Positions 47,536-61,725 of a stretch of DNA of 64,000 nt are shown here, in pieces. The position numbers and the translations under genes were made by a program. Position 1 is the stretch's first letter; every line of letters starts with the position of its first letter. Under the pieces are notes generated by a model. That model was given only the letters and a program-made list of their open reading frames with translations. It made no database searches and had not been told where the DNA came from. Source of the DNA: Scortum barcoo. Lineage: Eukaryota; Chordata; Actinopteri; Centrarchiformes; Terapontidae. The stretch lies in the NCBI GenBank assembly GCA_023238725.1, contig CM041552.1, positions 15,787,147 to 15,851,146 of the forward strand. The letters run 5' to 3'.

Positions 47536-50500
47536 AAAAAATCACCATATCATTTGGCGTCCTGTGGTTCTTACAGTCTCCAGGCTTTGTTTAGTGTAAA
47601 GTCAGGCTGATACTGCAGGATATCAGCTTGATAACAGCCTAAACCAAAGACCAAATGTCTGACAAAAAGACATTCCAGAACTGCTCGTCTCTTAGCCACA
47701 TCAGGGGAATAATCTAGGACAATGTGATCACCTTTTTTGCAACAGTGACCTTTTCAAAAGACAAACTAGAAGTGACACCCTGCAGTTGTATGCCTTCGCC
47801 CACCATTTAAGTTGTATATGTTAAATATGTACCAAAGACTTTGAAGGAATTTAATAAAATGGTATTAAGTGTGTTTGATTTCAAGATCTGTATTATTTTC
47901 GCTGTGACACGTGTCAGCAACCTGATCATCGTGTAGCTGAATAAATGCGGACTCTTATGGCCTTGACTTTTCCCATGATATTTATTTCTAAACTAATTGA
48001 AAATAAACAACGAGCCCAACAAGTAAAATTGACTCTACTCTTAGTCAGAAGTCAGTGTAGTACAAGTCAAACAAGTAGAAACTTGTAGACAGTTAAAAAG
48101 TAGTGTAGCTTGGTGACTTCTCTCCTCAGCAGTTAAGTCAACCCATGAATTAAATATTTTGTTCTGTGTTTCTCGGTAACTGCAACGCTGTGCTATTACA
48201 AAACGTTGTTATTAAGAAGCAGAACATTCAAGATCAGCGTAGTTTCACTCTAATTGTGCGTGCTCTCTGAGTGGCTTTTATGGACATGTACTGTTTACAT
48301 CCACACGGACTTGGACACTGATCTCTTCTTAGTAAGGTTGGTCATGCTCACTCTAGTGATAAATACCTCCGCTGCAAGAAGGCCGTTCTTGTGCTGCAGA
48401 GAAATGAGCTGAGGAAAAACCTGCTTGCAACGGAGTCTCTCTACGCCCCATGGTCACTTTCCTTTTTACAGTGAGACAGTACGTTTAGCCAAGAGGGGTA
48501 AGAGTGTTTGTAGCAGGTAAGTATGAATCACTCACTGTGTTACAAAAGGCTTTGTTTTCTTCTGCCCCTGGTTAGTCTATCAGCTCAGATGCATTTATTT
48601 CGCCTCAAATACAGACATAGTATGTTTATGTCTCATGTACTGTAAATCAGCCGGTTGGTTCTTATAAGAGGCCTGCTCGGCATACATCCTCTGGAAACGT
48701 GGGCTCTGTATGGTACGCTACATCAGATGGAGGCTGTGAGTATCTCAGTGATGATGGTGATTACCAATCTCCAGCAAAAAAAACTAATAAAAACGTAGTC
48801 GATAGCAGCACTGTCTGAGTTTAAAACCAGTGTGTCTGCTTCACAGGGCTCACTGGCAAACTGCAGCAATGCGCTTGTCGACCTGACTCATTACACCAAC
48901 TTGATTGCAATTATATCTACTGAATCTGCTACTAATTTAGCCAGTAAATCTGGTGGTAAAGGGCGTACAGGCCTGATCGATTGAGAACTTTCAATCCAAG
49001 CAATGCTGATTAATGACCTGATTAAGGAGTGCCGTGTTGACACTAACAGGTTCATGTAAGCCTAACATTAGTCTGACTCATATCAAACCAGAGAATCCAT
49101 AGAGTAAAATCGACTCATAAATCAGCTCCACTTGTAAAACAAAAGGCAGAAACAGTACCTTCATACTAGAGTCTCGTCGTACTCAGAACATGTATAACAT
49201 GTGTGCTTTGTTTGAGGTTAGTCATTTCTGTGTGGTAACCTCTCAAAACAATTAATATTTAACAACCCTTTGTAGGACTTTTTTGTCAACCTAACTACCA
49301 ATCTTATTACAAAGTCCTCAAGCTTGTTAGCAGCACAGTAGCTCCCTGTGTATATCAGCAGGTTGACTAAAACTAAATTACGAGTCAGGTCACATCTCGC
49401 TCTAATAGAGACTGAACACACTTACTGTAAGTCAGTTTGGATCAACAGAATGAATATAATGTTAAACTACTGGTTTTGGCACACCCTGTGCATAAATCTG
49501 TTGAAAGGTGTCTGCCTCAATGTATGAGCTGTCATGTATGGCCCAGTGTATTTTAAAACCAGAAGAAGCTGAAGATTTAAATGGATAATGTCTAAATTTA
49601 GGACATTATGCCACCAGGTTGCAAAATGTATTTGCAGAACGCCTTACTTATCGAGGCCAAAAATGTCTCTTTTCCTGAGTCTTTGAAGCTGAGGGGACTG
49701 TAGCTATATGTGCATTTATGCAATGACATTAACAATGACAAGGACCAAATGTGCACTGATGCCATGCAGTAAAGCCAGATAATTAAGCACTCACACTCAC
49801 TCAGTCTTTATCTAATTCTATTCTGATGAGAGCTTCTGTTGTTCTCTTGAGGGGGTGTTGTTTTTGTTTTCACTTACTGTTTGACAGTGCGGGTGTTTCA
49901 AAGTCCTCTGTGATCCATTCGCAAAAAAATTAACTTTACACGTCTGATGAATTCTCGTTCATATTACATAAATGTCAGGGGGAGATGCAGAATATGGCTG
50001 TATACAGAAACCAAGTCAGGGCACCTTTTCTGTAAAGATTCCTGGTAAAAGTAAAGTTTCGCTTGAATTTGGCAGGTGCTAATTTTAAGCTCTGACCACA
50101 GCTTACTGTGTCATGTCGCTGAACAGAGCTGTAGTCGGAGAAAAACACACACACGTATGCGACTGCAGATCCCCTGGTACTAACCCATTTCCTTTGTTCT
50201 GTCTGGACTGGCTTATTAGCTCCTCTCACTTTCACTGACTGTGTGTCCCAGCTAGCCAGGGTTACCAGACACAAATGACTAAAGCTTGAGGGAGTGGGAG
50301 GCTCCTGCAGCTCGCAGTAATGAGGCAACACACCGAGTCACATCACACACTGTGACACATGACGGCAGATGTAGATGGTACCAACAGCAAAAAATGAAGG
50401 TGAGCTGGGGACGGGCTAACACTGACCTTAAACCAGATGATATTGGAAGCAATTTCAGAGTTTTAGACTAATTTCCAGTCGGAGTTAACTCGGGGCAGAT

Positions 50501-52800
50501 ACCTGGGTGCTCGTGTCATGAAATTCGTTTAGTGTGGGGGGGCTCCGTCAGAGCTGGCAGAGCTGCAAAAAAATAAAAACAAAACCAAAAGTCTCCCAGC
50601 TCCCGGAGGCTGTGACGGCCCAATGACATACATTAAAATAAAAGACAGAGTAAACAGCATACTGACATGTTGTGTTTATAGATTATATTTATCCAGACTA
50701 TTTTAGATACTGTACAAATGAAGCCTCATTACAGACACTGGATGTCTTTGGTACGCACTGATCAGTATGAAATAACCACCAAATACCTCAGTCCTAAAAA
50801 ATAACATGCCAAGCATCGCTGTAACTCATTTTCTGTGTTTAGACAGCCGACATAAGACCTCCAAAATACTGCTTGGCACAATGACCTGACACTTCAAAAT
50901 GCAAAAATAGCTTTATTTTTTTCCACTGATTTTTTTTTTGTTGTCTTTTTGTCTGACTAGATCTTTCAAAATAAGTTCACAGACATATTTGGCTGTGGGC
51001 TGTAACAACCTCACATGTTGTCATCCTTTTCCAGCAACTGAAACACGTCTTGATTAATAGCAGCAGTGCAAGACCGATAATGATGTTCACAAAAGGAGTC
51101 GGTTGTTAGTGAGAACTGTGAGTGTGATTATAGGGATTTGTTACTTTACTTCTTATTCAATCACAGTTTCAGCACAACAAGAAGCAACTAGAAAAAACAG
51201 AAACGTGTAAATTTTACACCAACTTCATGTGATTAAATGCCTTCAGTTTATGGAGTGTGTAAGACTGGTTTTAAAACTGTAAAATGTCAGCATGTTAGTA
51301 TCGTCCTCAGTAGCACGTTGCTATTCTCGCATTAACAAGTAGCTCAAAGCACCGCTGTACAAGAGCCTCAAAAAAGCTGCAAGCATGGCTGACTCCAAGT
51401 CTTGTTAAAAATCCTGTAGTCATGCACCACAAGCTTTGCAGCACCACCTCTGTGGGCCCTCACAGGTTAAGGGGTAAAAATAGGCCAACCTGGACTCGGA
51501 CCACCTAATGTATCACATCACATACAGACTCATTTGCCTCCAGTCAAAGCATCAAAGAGTCAACTCGTGCCACAGGAGTAGATGGAAACCAGTCAGTAAG
51601 TCTTCCAGACTTGCAGCTTATTTGATTGGACACTTCCTTTTTGGCTGCCTGTTCTTATGCTCCTCTCGCCTCCAGGCAAAAACACTTTTCTGCTCTTTTT
51701 TTCATGTGTCATGTTGCTTTCTTTTTTGCCTCTGTCTGTTTGACTGCTCTGCCTGGTCTTCAGAGGAACAACTTTTCTGTCAGTGTTGCAGCAATGTGTC
51801 CGTCCCTCTGGTCTGACACAGAAACATATTTGATTCTTAATCCTATGTGACCCAGAACTGATTGCTCTGTAGCTGCTATAACATGAAATATAGAGGGTGT
51901 ATAGAACTTTTGAGACTAAGGAATGTATCCCTGGGTGAACTGACCCTCTGATCGTACAATGGGGGAAATCTTTTCTGAACACCCTACTATCATTTGACAC
52001 CGCAGCATGAGCCCCAACAAGACCACGCACAAGCAGTCAAGTATGGGTGAAAACGTTTTTTTCCATCTCTTTATAAGCGTCTGATACCTTTTCTTTAATG
52101 AATTCAACACTGTAAAGAGGCGCAGATATCAGATTTGCGCGGGGATGTTTTATCCACAGTGATTTTGTTCCAAGGTTCATCAAGAGTATAACTTCGAAAA
52201 GCCTACATGACGCCTCTTTGATGATCATCAGAGACAAGCATAAAGCATCTCAAGTGAGCCTTTTCAGACTAAAGAGAGACGTATGAAAAAGATGAGTGAC
52301 AAGTCTTGAAACTTTTTAAGATTCACGGCAGACTTAGTCATGTCCCAGAAAAGTTATGAAGTAAGAAGAAATGTGACAAATGGAGGATATGACAGCTTAG
52401 AACCTACAGCGAGAATTTTCTCTGTATCGACAGCACTTATTTTTAATCTCTCCTAACACTCTTCTTCAACTTGTCAAGGCTTTCGTGTATTTTTTTTTTC
52501 CTTTTCCTTTGCTTTGAGAAATCTTATTGGAGGGAACGTATTAAAATTAGCAGTGAAAAGAATCCATTATCCTTTGAATTTACTACCAGACTAGCCAATT
52601 TCAGTTGGAGCAAACGTTAGCCTGGGACGACTTTGCGAATATCAGCCCTGAGGACCGCCACACAGATCAGAGGTATCTGTCTCATTGGCGTGACAGTGTC
52701 TGTAGTTGTACCACTTTCTTTTTTTTTCTTCCTCAGCTATTAGCTCAATTAAGCCAACCTCTCCTCAGTTCCCATTTGACCTATTCCTTCCTGTCTTCTC
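47536..52800. other. No gene seen
   Basis: About 5.3 kb of mostly unique-looking AT-rich sequence. The part at 48930-49060 has clustered ATTA/TAAT cores (gctgattaatgacctgatta) and could be a conserved non-coding element. The 145-codon minus frame at 51593-52030 has no recognisable domain. No mobile-element ends were found. Confidence 0.45.
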
Positions 52801-55800
52801 CAGTCTAGGAATCCAGTTGCGGGACGATTGTGGCACATGATATTTTCCCCTCATATGGATCATGATAGAAAGGCAGATAATGAGTATACTGTGCTCTGAG
52901 GTAAGACAGTAAAGTGGTCTTTTGAGCTTCCCGTTTTTTACGTCAAAGACTCTTAGTATTGGTTCTATTAAATGTAGTTCGACAACTAGGATATTGAAAG
53001 ATATTAATATAAACTTAAATCTTGCCACCATAAGACCCCCCCTCTTGTCCTTGAGCTGGCCATTCATCTGCAGATATTTCTAAACATTTTGGTGAACAAA
53101 TCATTTTTTATTTTGCCTAATTTATTGCATCCTTGCTTTCCCCCCGCCAATCTCCTCATTACGCCAGCGTGCTTGGCCTTGTGTGATGTGGAAAGTTACT
53201 GATGCTGACTGAATCTACTTTGACTGCAGCAACCACTTCAAACCGTTTTCCTGTTTAACGCATTGCGTCATTATCCCAACCCTGATAACTCAGACTGAGG
53301 CGGCGCTCCTTGTCTCGCACACAATACATCGAGAGCGCATACTTCTTGAGTTTTTTTTTTTTCTTCCTCTCTTTGCCCAGAATATTACATTTTCCACCAG
53401 GATAAGCCAATAATCCATTCAGCGTGCTGTTATATTGCCGGGCCTGAAGGATAAGAAACTTTGAGTGCTCAGCTCAGTTAGCTGGGGAAATTACAGGCCA
53501 ATGTCAGCCTGACCTGGCATTTAGATTTGTGTGTGTCAGAGCTGACAAGCAGCGATTGTATCCAGTGCTGATGTGTCCACGGGCTTGGTGAGACAGCTGC
53601 ACGATATGCCAGTTCTTTCTTTTCAAGCCGGCGGTGTACTTCTTTTTTGCCAGACACACTGCTGTGTATCTGTGAGCTGTGAAGTACACAGTTTTCATCC
53701 TTTTAAAGAGGTTTTACATGATGTCTTACAGATTGTGTGGTTACAGAGCAGCTTGGCAGCAATTTGTGTGACCACAGCCCCATTTTGTATTGAAATAAAA
53801 CTGTTTGGCCTATCTTTAAAATGCTATGAGTACACCTCTTCCAGGAGAGGTTTTTTTTTGTCCCACTTGTTTAGTTTCCTTTCGTTTATAAGTTACCTGG
53901 AATGATTTTGGTCAAAAGAGGACGGACTTCTCAGAACAGGTGAAATGTGTCTGTTCTGTAACTCTGAGAATCTGTTCATAATCTTTTTTATGTCTTAGTT
54001 TCTGTCAGATACAGTGTTCCCTCCACGCTTCCTCCTCTTATCTCATCTGATCGCTTTTTGTAACCCTCTTCCCTCTCTCTGATATTTCACCATTACTCCC
54101 TTTCCACTATCTCTGTCCCTGTCCTCATCTCACTCCCGTTTTCTACTCCCCTTCCAACATCTTATTCCATTATGTGCGATGTGACCTTTAAGAGAGCGGA
54201 GCTGACAGGATCAGTGCTTTGATCTCTGGTAGATATCCCAGCATTCATTTTGGCACCGTAGAGATGACAGTGTTCTCCAGACGCAACCCTGATGTCAAAA
54301 GGGCTCATCGGGGGGGTGAGGGGGGACCACGGCTGCAGTGTCCACGAGAGACACCTCTTTACACAACTTGCTTTCCGCTTCTTTTTGCTTTTTTTTCGCC
54401 GCAGAGCTTTTCACGAGTTCAAAGAGTCTAACACAGGCTAGAAAAATACTTACCGCTTGCTTATTTCCAACTATGATCCAAGAGAAATGTCAGCTTGAAA
54501 ACATACTGAAAGCAATATTTCAAAGCAAAAGATCCACTGTAAGCAAAAGTGTTTTTATCACCCAGAGGTGAACAATATTTCAGCCAGTGCAGCTAAACAT
54601 CTACTGGCTTTATCCCTTTCTGTGGCCAATAAAAAAAAAAAAAATAAATAAATAAAAAAGTGTTTTATACGTCGGCAGATTGGGGCTGGATGTGATGTAC
54701 TCTCAGAACTTCACAATGTGCAGGATGGGTCATCGTAAACTACTGATCATGGACTTTGGCAACTCTCTTATTTTATCAGGTGGCGAGAGATAAAAGTGTG
54801 TCCGACTTGAAAAGTAATGAAACTGATCCCTGAGGCCAGCGAACAAAGTAACATGAGAATTTAGAAACAGATTCTATTAATGATTGTCACGCTTTATGGC
54901 ATCAAACAAAAGAAGCTCCTGACAAAAGAAAAAGAAACTTTGTCAGAGGGCAGGAAGGTGAGAGCCTGAGCTTGTTATTATTAAGATGATGTAATATAAT
55001 CCTTTGAATTTCTTTATATTTTAAGAAGAAGAGCATCTAGTATCACTAGTTTCTGGAAACACCTCATGTGTGAGATACAACAGAAAGCAGCATAGGCCCA
55101 CAGTGAAATATTTAATCAGAACAATGAAGTAGGAGCACAAATTCATCCTGCATCTCAGAATCATTACTGGAAATCTACTAGAAGTGAGAATCAAACTAAA
55201 AATAGTCGTTCTTGAGCCGGTACAGCTGAATGTCTGTATATGCCAGCCATTGTGACACACACACACACACATACACACACACACATTGCACACAGAGGGC
55301 ACTATTTTTGGGAACCGTATGGCGTAGCACAGATCTCAGTCGAGTACACCCTGCCCAACTCATCGAGGCCGCACTTTCGGTATTTTTGAGGCCAGGCTTT
55401 ATTGTTGTCTGGGACGGAGTTTCAAATATGAATCAAGCACTTTCTGTCTGTGAAAAATAGTACGCGATTTTACTTGTCATCACAATGATCCATACAACAA
55501 CCATCAGCAGTTTAATACCACCACGGTGCCATAAATAAGATGAAAGAGGAATTATTTGAAGTTTAATTCAGTTAGTTACGCCTTTAATCTTCAAATTGCG
55601 GCATAAACATGATCCTGGCAATGATCCACAACAATCCAAAATTAGGGTTATTAAAATAATACTCTTCTGATTGGGGGAAGACTAAAAAGACGAAAAACTC
55701 TAACCTACACGGTGTTTACCGCTTCATGTTGGCAATCACAGCCACACATCCACCTGTATTATAATCAGAGGCTGAGCTCCAGGCAGCACTTTGACCGGAC

Positions 55801-57716
55801 TTGTTAAAAAGAAGGCGATGCATGCACCTGTCACCACGGTTACCCGCTGTTTAGGATGAAAATGCCAGTTTACAGGAAGGGACGGGCTTGAGGGAGTAAT
55901 TTATGTGAAGAGAAGCTTTAAATGATCTGCAGTTTTCCTAAGAACTGTGTGAAATCTGTCCACCTGATTATTTACAGCGGAGGCTGTAGAATAACTATTT
56001 AAAATGTAGTTATTTTGCAACAGTTTGGTGCTGGTTGCTCAAAATGGAATCTGCAGATCTGCCGTACGGTGTTTGTGGCTTGACAGTGCACAATATCATT
56101 TCAGTGAGAGACTGCAGATGGAACAGATACCTGCTGCCTTCAGATGGCTATATAGTGAGTCACCAGAGTAAAGGAAAGGATGTCAGTGTAGGCTGCTGTT
56201 TAAATTGCCGTGGATTACGGAACTCATCTTCATCTTGTCTGGCTGCCATTAATACCATAATCAGAATAAAAAGTCTTTTTTTTAATGAAAAAAAAACTGG
56301 TTGAAAGATGAACAAAATATAAAAGAAGTGTGTTTAGCCTGATATTATGGAAGTCAAGTGTGCTGAGCTGTCTACCTGCTCAGTGCAGGCGGGCAGAGGA
56401 CTGCATGAGACGCACTCATTCATCGCACCAAGTTTATTTAGTGCAGAAAAATGAAATAAAACAAAGAAAAATGGTTTTTTCTGTTTTGTTAATACTTATA
56501 CCAGCACCACACTCCTCAACCATTATGGTACCGACAGCCAGAACACTTGTATAACCTTTTATGCAGAATGGGTAATATGATCAAAAGCAGTTGTGATACT
56601 TGACCTTTTTAACATAATATCATGCCTAATGGAGCAGGACAGGATTGGCAGCACTGCAGCCATAATTGGAGAGGTTACATCGATGGGTGCGCTGGGTGAG
56701 CTCTCAAACATTTATTTTTTCTTTTTTTTAAACAAAAACACTCTTCCCAATTAACGGAATGAGAAAATACTGAAGAATGCCAAAGTTTTCTTTTAACCAG
56801 TTAAAAAAAATCTTAAGGTCTGTGTACTGCATTTTCCCAGTTTTTGCACGAGGCCCATTATCTAGTGTCCGAGGTTCAATATCTACTACTTCTCTCTGCA
56901 AAAAGCTGGCCAATCTGCCCATGTTTCACACATACTAGATACACAAGGACGCACAACCAGCTGCGTGCACAAAACAGAAATAAACAAGCACACACAACTG
57001 CAAACATTACATAGCCTGAAGGAGCAGAATCACAAGATTAAATAAAGATTCATTGGCACAATGGGATTATCCAGCGGATGGGAGTGTACACACATTAACA
57101 CACAGGCATAATCGTACGCGCACACAGTAAAATACACACGTGCATGCGGGCAAGCTCACACTCACAACCCCCCTCACCCCCCAAAAAAAAAAGAAATTAA
57201 ATAAAACACAACTGGACTAACAAACTTTTTGTGGAAGCAGTAGCAGTTTTGGCCCCTTTAAACCACGTGCCAAGTCATTTAGCGAAAATATTTGTATATA
57301 TATAATACATCATTTGACCAGCAAAAGTTGACACACTGAAATTTCTAGTACACCAGTCCTGGTCCATGTAGTACAAAAAAAAAACACACAGCATGCAACT
57401 GGTAAACTTTAGGATGACATTTAGTCAACAGATCTCTGTTGGAATCAAAATGTCTTCTTTGTGCACAAACATGCCACCAAGCTTATGCTCTGATCCAGGT
57501 ACAGATCAGTACTGAATATTAGAAACACTGAACAATGAAAAGGTATCAGTGGATGTGTGGATGAAGCACATGACTTACATATAAAACAGTATACACAGTT
57601 GAACCTACAGTATTCAAGCTTAAAAATAAAACAAGGGTGATGAAATTCTCACAAGCAACTAGCAGGGTTTCTGCAGAGGCGCATTCACAAAGCACACTGT
57701 TAAAGGTGACAGGTGA
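52801..57716. other. No gene seen
   Basis: About 4.9 kb. A CT-rich patch lies at 54000-54170, an A-rich (AAATA)n-like run at about 54628-54658, CA runs at 55256-55285, a G run near 54311 and a C/A run (ccccccaaaaaaaaaa) near 57180. The segment 53400-53620 is non-repetitive and could be conserved. No coding signal is recognised. Confidence 0.45.
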
Positions 57717-58011
57717 CTGATAAAACCATCCATCCATCCATCCATTTTCCTAACCCGCTTTATCCTGAGAACACAGGGTCACGGGGTGCTGGAGCCTGTC
57801 CCAGCTATCTTTGGGCGCGAAATACACCCTAGACGCCAATCGCAGGGCTAACACAGATGACATACAACCATTCACACTCACAACACACCTAGGGGCAATT
57901 TAGACTTATCAATTAACCTAACCTGCATGTCTTTAGATTGTGGGAGGAAGCTGGAGTACCCAGAGAGAACCCACACATCACAGGGAGAACATGCAAACTC
58001 CCTGATAAAAC
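57717..58011 (-). mobile_element. 5'-truncated SINE with perfect 10-bp target duplication
   Basis: The body is 57727-58001, on the minus strand. The direct repeat CTGATAAAAC flanks it exactly at 57717-57726 and 58002-58011, the mark of retroposition. The 3' tail, read on the minus strand, is (ATGG)n, shown on the + strand as CCATCC repeats at 57727-57745. The body matches a very common teleost repeat (phrases 'gcatgttctccctgtg', 'acatgcaggttaggttaatt', 'ctccagcaccccgtgaccct'), which in full-length copies has a tRNA-like head. That head is missing here, so the copy is 5' truncated. Confidence 0.9.
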
Positions 58012-59222
58012 GCAATCCCTGATAACGCGCAAAATAAATTAGAAATTACAAGCTATTTAAACTCCTGCAGGCTTTCATTTCGCCCACTGTGTATATGAAG
58101 ACAGGCTGACTATTCAAACAACTGCAGTATATAATCTATCCTTCATACAAGCAATTAATTGCACTACAATGAGTTCAGTCCACACAGACAGCCACAGGAC
58201 AGAAACCAGCAAGCAAAGACAGACAGACAGACAGTGTTTCTGACTCACGTTTTTTATGTCAGTCTCCTTTCTTGCATGAAGATGAAATTGTTCCATGTCC
58301 ATAATATTCCTCTGCTGGTCATTTGTCATTTCTGTAGCCTGAAGGCTTCATCTCCATCTCCTCATTGATGCTAGTTTGTTTCACAACAGCACATCAACCA
58401 CTGTCATCAGCAACACAGGAAAACAAACCAACTCTCACGGTTCTTCACTTCATCCAACACACTGGCCCATGCTTTCTACCGAAATTTTGCGGTAGTGACT
58501 GCCCGTGATGAATGATTTGAATTTCACCTGCGGTCTCTCCACAGGAGCGCCTCCACTGTTGGGTGCAATGCCACCTTTGACCACACAAGCTGACCTTTGT
58601 GATCAGTTTGGGCTCGGGGGGGGGCGCTGTTTCACCATTTCAAAAATACTCAGTTAAAAGAGTGTCCAGCAACAAGAAGAAGAAGTGTCTGTTATGTGGC
58701 AGAGATAATTGTTCAGTCGTCTTATTTACGTATCATTGGTGGTAATATTGCATAATGGATGAGTTATGGCTTGCCTTGACTTGAAGGCAGCATCAGTAAC
58801 TGCACGTCTGAAAGTTTGTCATGACGTAAAATGGATTAAAATAAATTTTGCACGAGTTGCCTGCAGTTTTTTTTCATAACAGAGTAGCAGATCCCATGTT
58901 CAGAAATCATTGTAACCCTCTAGTGAAACCCTCAGAAAATATGAAGACAAACTTAAATATTGTTTATGTACTGTTCTTATAGTTAAATTGATCTGTGAAT
59001 TAGTATGCTTTTTCAAAATACCCACAATCTCATGTGATTAAATTGACCTCGACTGTTACCGTGGATACTCTGTCATTCCCCATATACTTTTAATTTGTTA
59101 TCATGATTGACATTAGATAAAAAAATTTATATTTTATTGAAAATATGTCAATTTGGTGATCGGCTAAATGAATAAACGAATTGCAAGTTTTCTGTTTGGC
59201 CTATCGATGAAAACTGGAACAT

Positions 59223-59257
<35 letters not shown>

Positions 59258-60678
59258 GACATGCTGTACAACAGTTACAGCAGTAAATTAGATATGCAGA
59301 TGGTGGAACAACAGTAGACTTGCTGAAATGTGCTAAGTACTCAGGTGTGTGTTAGTTTGTATTTGGGTGCTTTAAGCGTGTGTGCTCCCGTGCTCGCAGT
59401 TCGTGCGGTCCGTTTGCTGTTTTGCATCAATCTCAACTCAGGCAATTAATAAAACATGTATGCTAGGTAGGGGTGTGTGTTACTGTGTATGAATGTGTGT
59501 GTCAGGAGAGAGGGACTGCAGCAGAACACGGTGGCTCAAAATCTAGGTCATCAGCGAGAGAGACAGAGAAAAGAGAGATAGATGGGTACATTATAAAGAC
59601 AGCAAGAGAGAAAAAAGTAATATAACACAGACAGAGGTTATCAGACAACAGTGAAACAGATGCAAGGTTTTAAACTACTAATATAGGATGTTTCTTTAAA
59701 GAAAGGAATTGCACGTGGGACAAAATCCAGATCACTTACAGTATCACTTGCTCTGGACAGCACCAGCATCGCCACAGCAGGTGTGGAGAATACACCCTGT
59801 GAATTTTTTCTTATGTCTACTTTTCCAGTTAATCCAGGGAAAGTCAAAGTTACCTACTGCCTAAAGCAGCGTAATATGTTGTCTTTGATAAACAGTAATC
59901 CATTTTGTGTGAAAGCAGTTCTGTTTTTGTGAGCTCAAGTTCAATCTCTGGTTACATCTCTTAAATTCACATCATGAAGTGCTTTAATGACGCGCAGTGA
60001 CTCTCAAGATATTTTCAAGTCAAAACTGCGTGAACTTGCAAAGTGGATGGACGGCGGTAAAGAGCCCTCTCACAGCAGACATTTTGACTTGTCATAATGC
60101 GAAAAAGCACAGGTGCTCCTAATAACATGTTCTATTCAAGCATCTATAATCCAACAACAGCAGGACCCTGAAACCAAAGCAGCTAAATAGAATTCAGCCA
60201 TCGTTAAGTTTATTTTCAGCTGTGCTTTTCGCTCTATGATGTGTCTAAATGTGAAAATGGCTTGCTATTTATCTCATCTACTTTTCAGGTACATGTTTTT
60301 TAGGACATCCATACATTTTTGCAGACAACCTGTATGCAGCTGTAAATTAAGGGATTTCCTTCAGTTCTTGCAAACATGGTTTAGAAACTTTTACTGGTAA
60401 CATTTACAACCAAATTCTTGCACATCAAAGTCTTACTGTCTTACTGACTTACTGTCAGTTGCATTTAGGTCAAAAACACTCATTTTTCATTCACATACAT
60501 CCACAGTGCACACAGGGTTTTGAGGCACCACTTCTTTTGTTTTTACACCCTTGAGTTTATGTTCCACATCAGTTGCGGTAAAGTCATATAGTGTTTGTAC
60601 ACATCACACGAAGGTGCCACTTAAAAAATGTCATTATACCTTCTTTACAAAATACAGGGGTAAAATAGTATTTCCGGA
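58012..60678. other. No gene seen; small microsatellites
   Basis: It contains (AGAC)4 at about 58199-58215 and (CA)13 at 59228-59253, plus GA-rich text near 59560-59610. Otherwise unique-looking. Confidence 0.5.
59228..59253 (+). repeat. (CA)13 microsatellite
   Basis: Uninterrupted CA run. Confidence 0.93.
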
Positions 60679-61115
60679 CTTAGTGTTACAATTGGGCTAC
60701 AGAGCAGGGGGACCCAAATGCAGGACAGGAGACCGGCATAATTTTAAATGTTTTAATAAAGAAAGTCTTAACAAACAAAGGCTTGGTTTCTTGGGTCTTG
60801 ATGTGGTGATGTTGGCTCAATCGCTGAATACACAGAGCCCTGAGACATGGACACATAGAAACAGAAGCTACGATCTGGCAACGAGACAGGGGAAACGCAG
60901 ACAATATATACACATGAGGTAATGGGGAACAGGTGGAAACAATCAGGGCAGGGCAGACAATCACACAGGCGGGAAACACACACAATGGCAGGAAGTTAAG
61001 GGACCTGAAACGAGAGGAGAGTTAGGGATTTCAAAATAAAAGACATGCCAGAACAGGAAACAGAAACATGACAGACATGAAAACTTAACAAACATGATCA
61101 GACATAACACTTAGG
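60679..61115 (-). mobile_element. Solo LTR with perfect 5-bp target duplication
   Basis: The LTR is 60684-61110 (427 bp), starting TGTTACAATTGGG and ending CAGACATAACA, so it has TG...CA ends. CTTAG flanks it exactly at 60679-60683 and 61111-61115. No internal retroviral or retrotransposon genes and no second LTR are present, so this is a solo LTR left by recombination. Minus orientation is favoured: on that strand a TATATATT box (60910-60903) is followed 150 bases later by ATTAAA (60757-60752) and then the CA end. The text resembles an LTR common in fish ('ctgcatttgggtcc' near the end). A 5-bp duplication fits Ty3/Gypsy, BEL or some retroviral elements; the family is not decided. Confidence 0.92.
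60903..60910 (-). promoter_or_regulatory. TATA box of the solo LTR (inferred)
   Basis: TATATATT on the minus strand, correctly placed between a presumed U3 and R. Its presence is direct; promoter activity is inferred. Confidence 0.5.
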
Positions 61116-61725
61116 GTGTTTTCACACTTGGTCCCTTTCAGCCCTCTAAACGAACTCAGATCGATGACTCAGCATTTTCTGTCTATATGTGAACACTCCA
61201 ACCGTACTCAGACCCCTTTAAAACGAACCGTACTGATGGTTCGCCTAATCTGCGCATTGTGAACACAAAGCGCACCGGGTTCACTTCGCCTTTTTGCACT
61301 GTATTGTAACCTTCTTCGCTTGCTGTAGATTGGTCATGTGACTGCAGCTGGGAAAACTTAAGTCGCTTTTTGTATTCATATGTAATCTGAATAACTCTAT
61401 TTTCCCTATGTATGTGTGCTAATTTAACCAAAAAACACAGGAGGGCAAGCATAGCAGCAGACATTTTGTTCCAAGTGAAAACTACCCAGAATGCAGTGCA
61501 GTGGGGGTCTGAAGAGCTCCAGAGGACCTAGTGTGAACAGAAAGAGGACTGAGGCCCCATCAAAGCTGAACTGGACCAGAAAGAGAACCCGGTCCTCTTT
61601 GAAATAAACTCACAATGTGAACACAAAAAGAACTGAGTTCATTTTCTTTTGGTCCACTTTTTGGTCCACTTAAAGAGGACTGAGTTCAGGTTTCTTTTAA
61701 AAGGGACCACGTGTGAAAACACCCT
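61114..61725. mobile_element. MITE with 26-bp terminal inverted repeats
   Basis: The left end AGGGTGTTTTCACACT continues TGGTCCCTTT; the right end is its inverted copy with one mismatch in 26 bases. Length 612 bp. The inside is non-coding with repeated phrases such as 'gaactgagtt' and 'tggtcc' and their complements, including related inverted text near the ends ('gaactcag', 'ctgagttc'). If the end A and T are assigned to the target, TA flanks both sides, as for Tc1/mariner-type movement, but the superfamily is not settled because the left flank was cut by the LTR insertion next to it. Confidence 0.85.

Noticed and set aside
51593..52030. 145-codon minus-strand frame
   Set aside because: Length is notable, but composition is uneven, no motif is recognised and a + frame overlaps it; chance is likely.
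60551..60985. Frames of 123 (+), 99 and 71 (-) codons over the solo LTR
   Set aside because: They read through LTR sequence and its flank; an LTR of this type does not code for protein.
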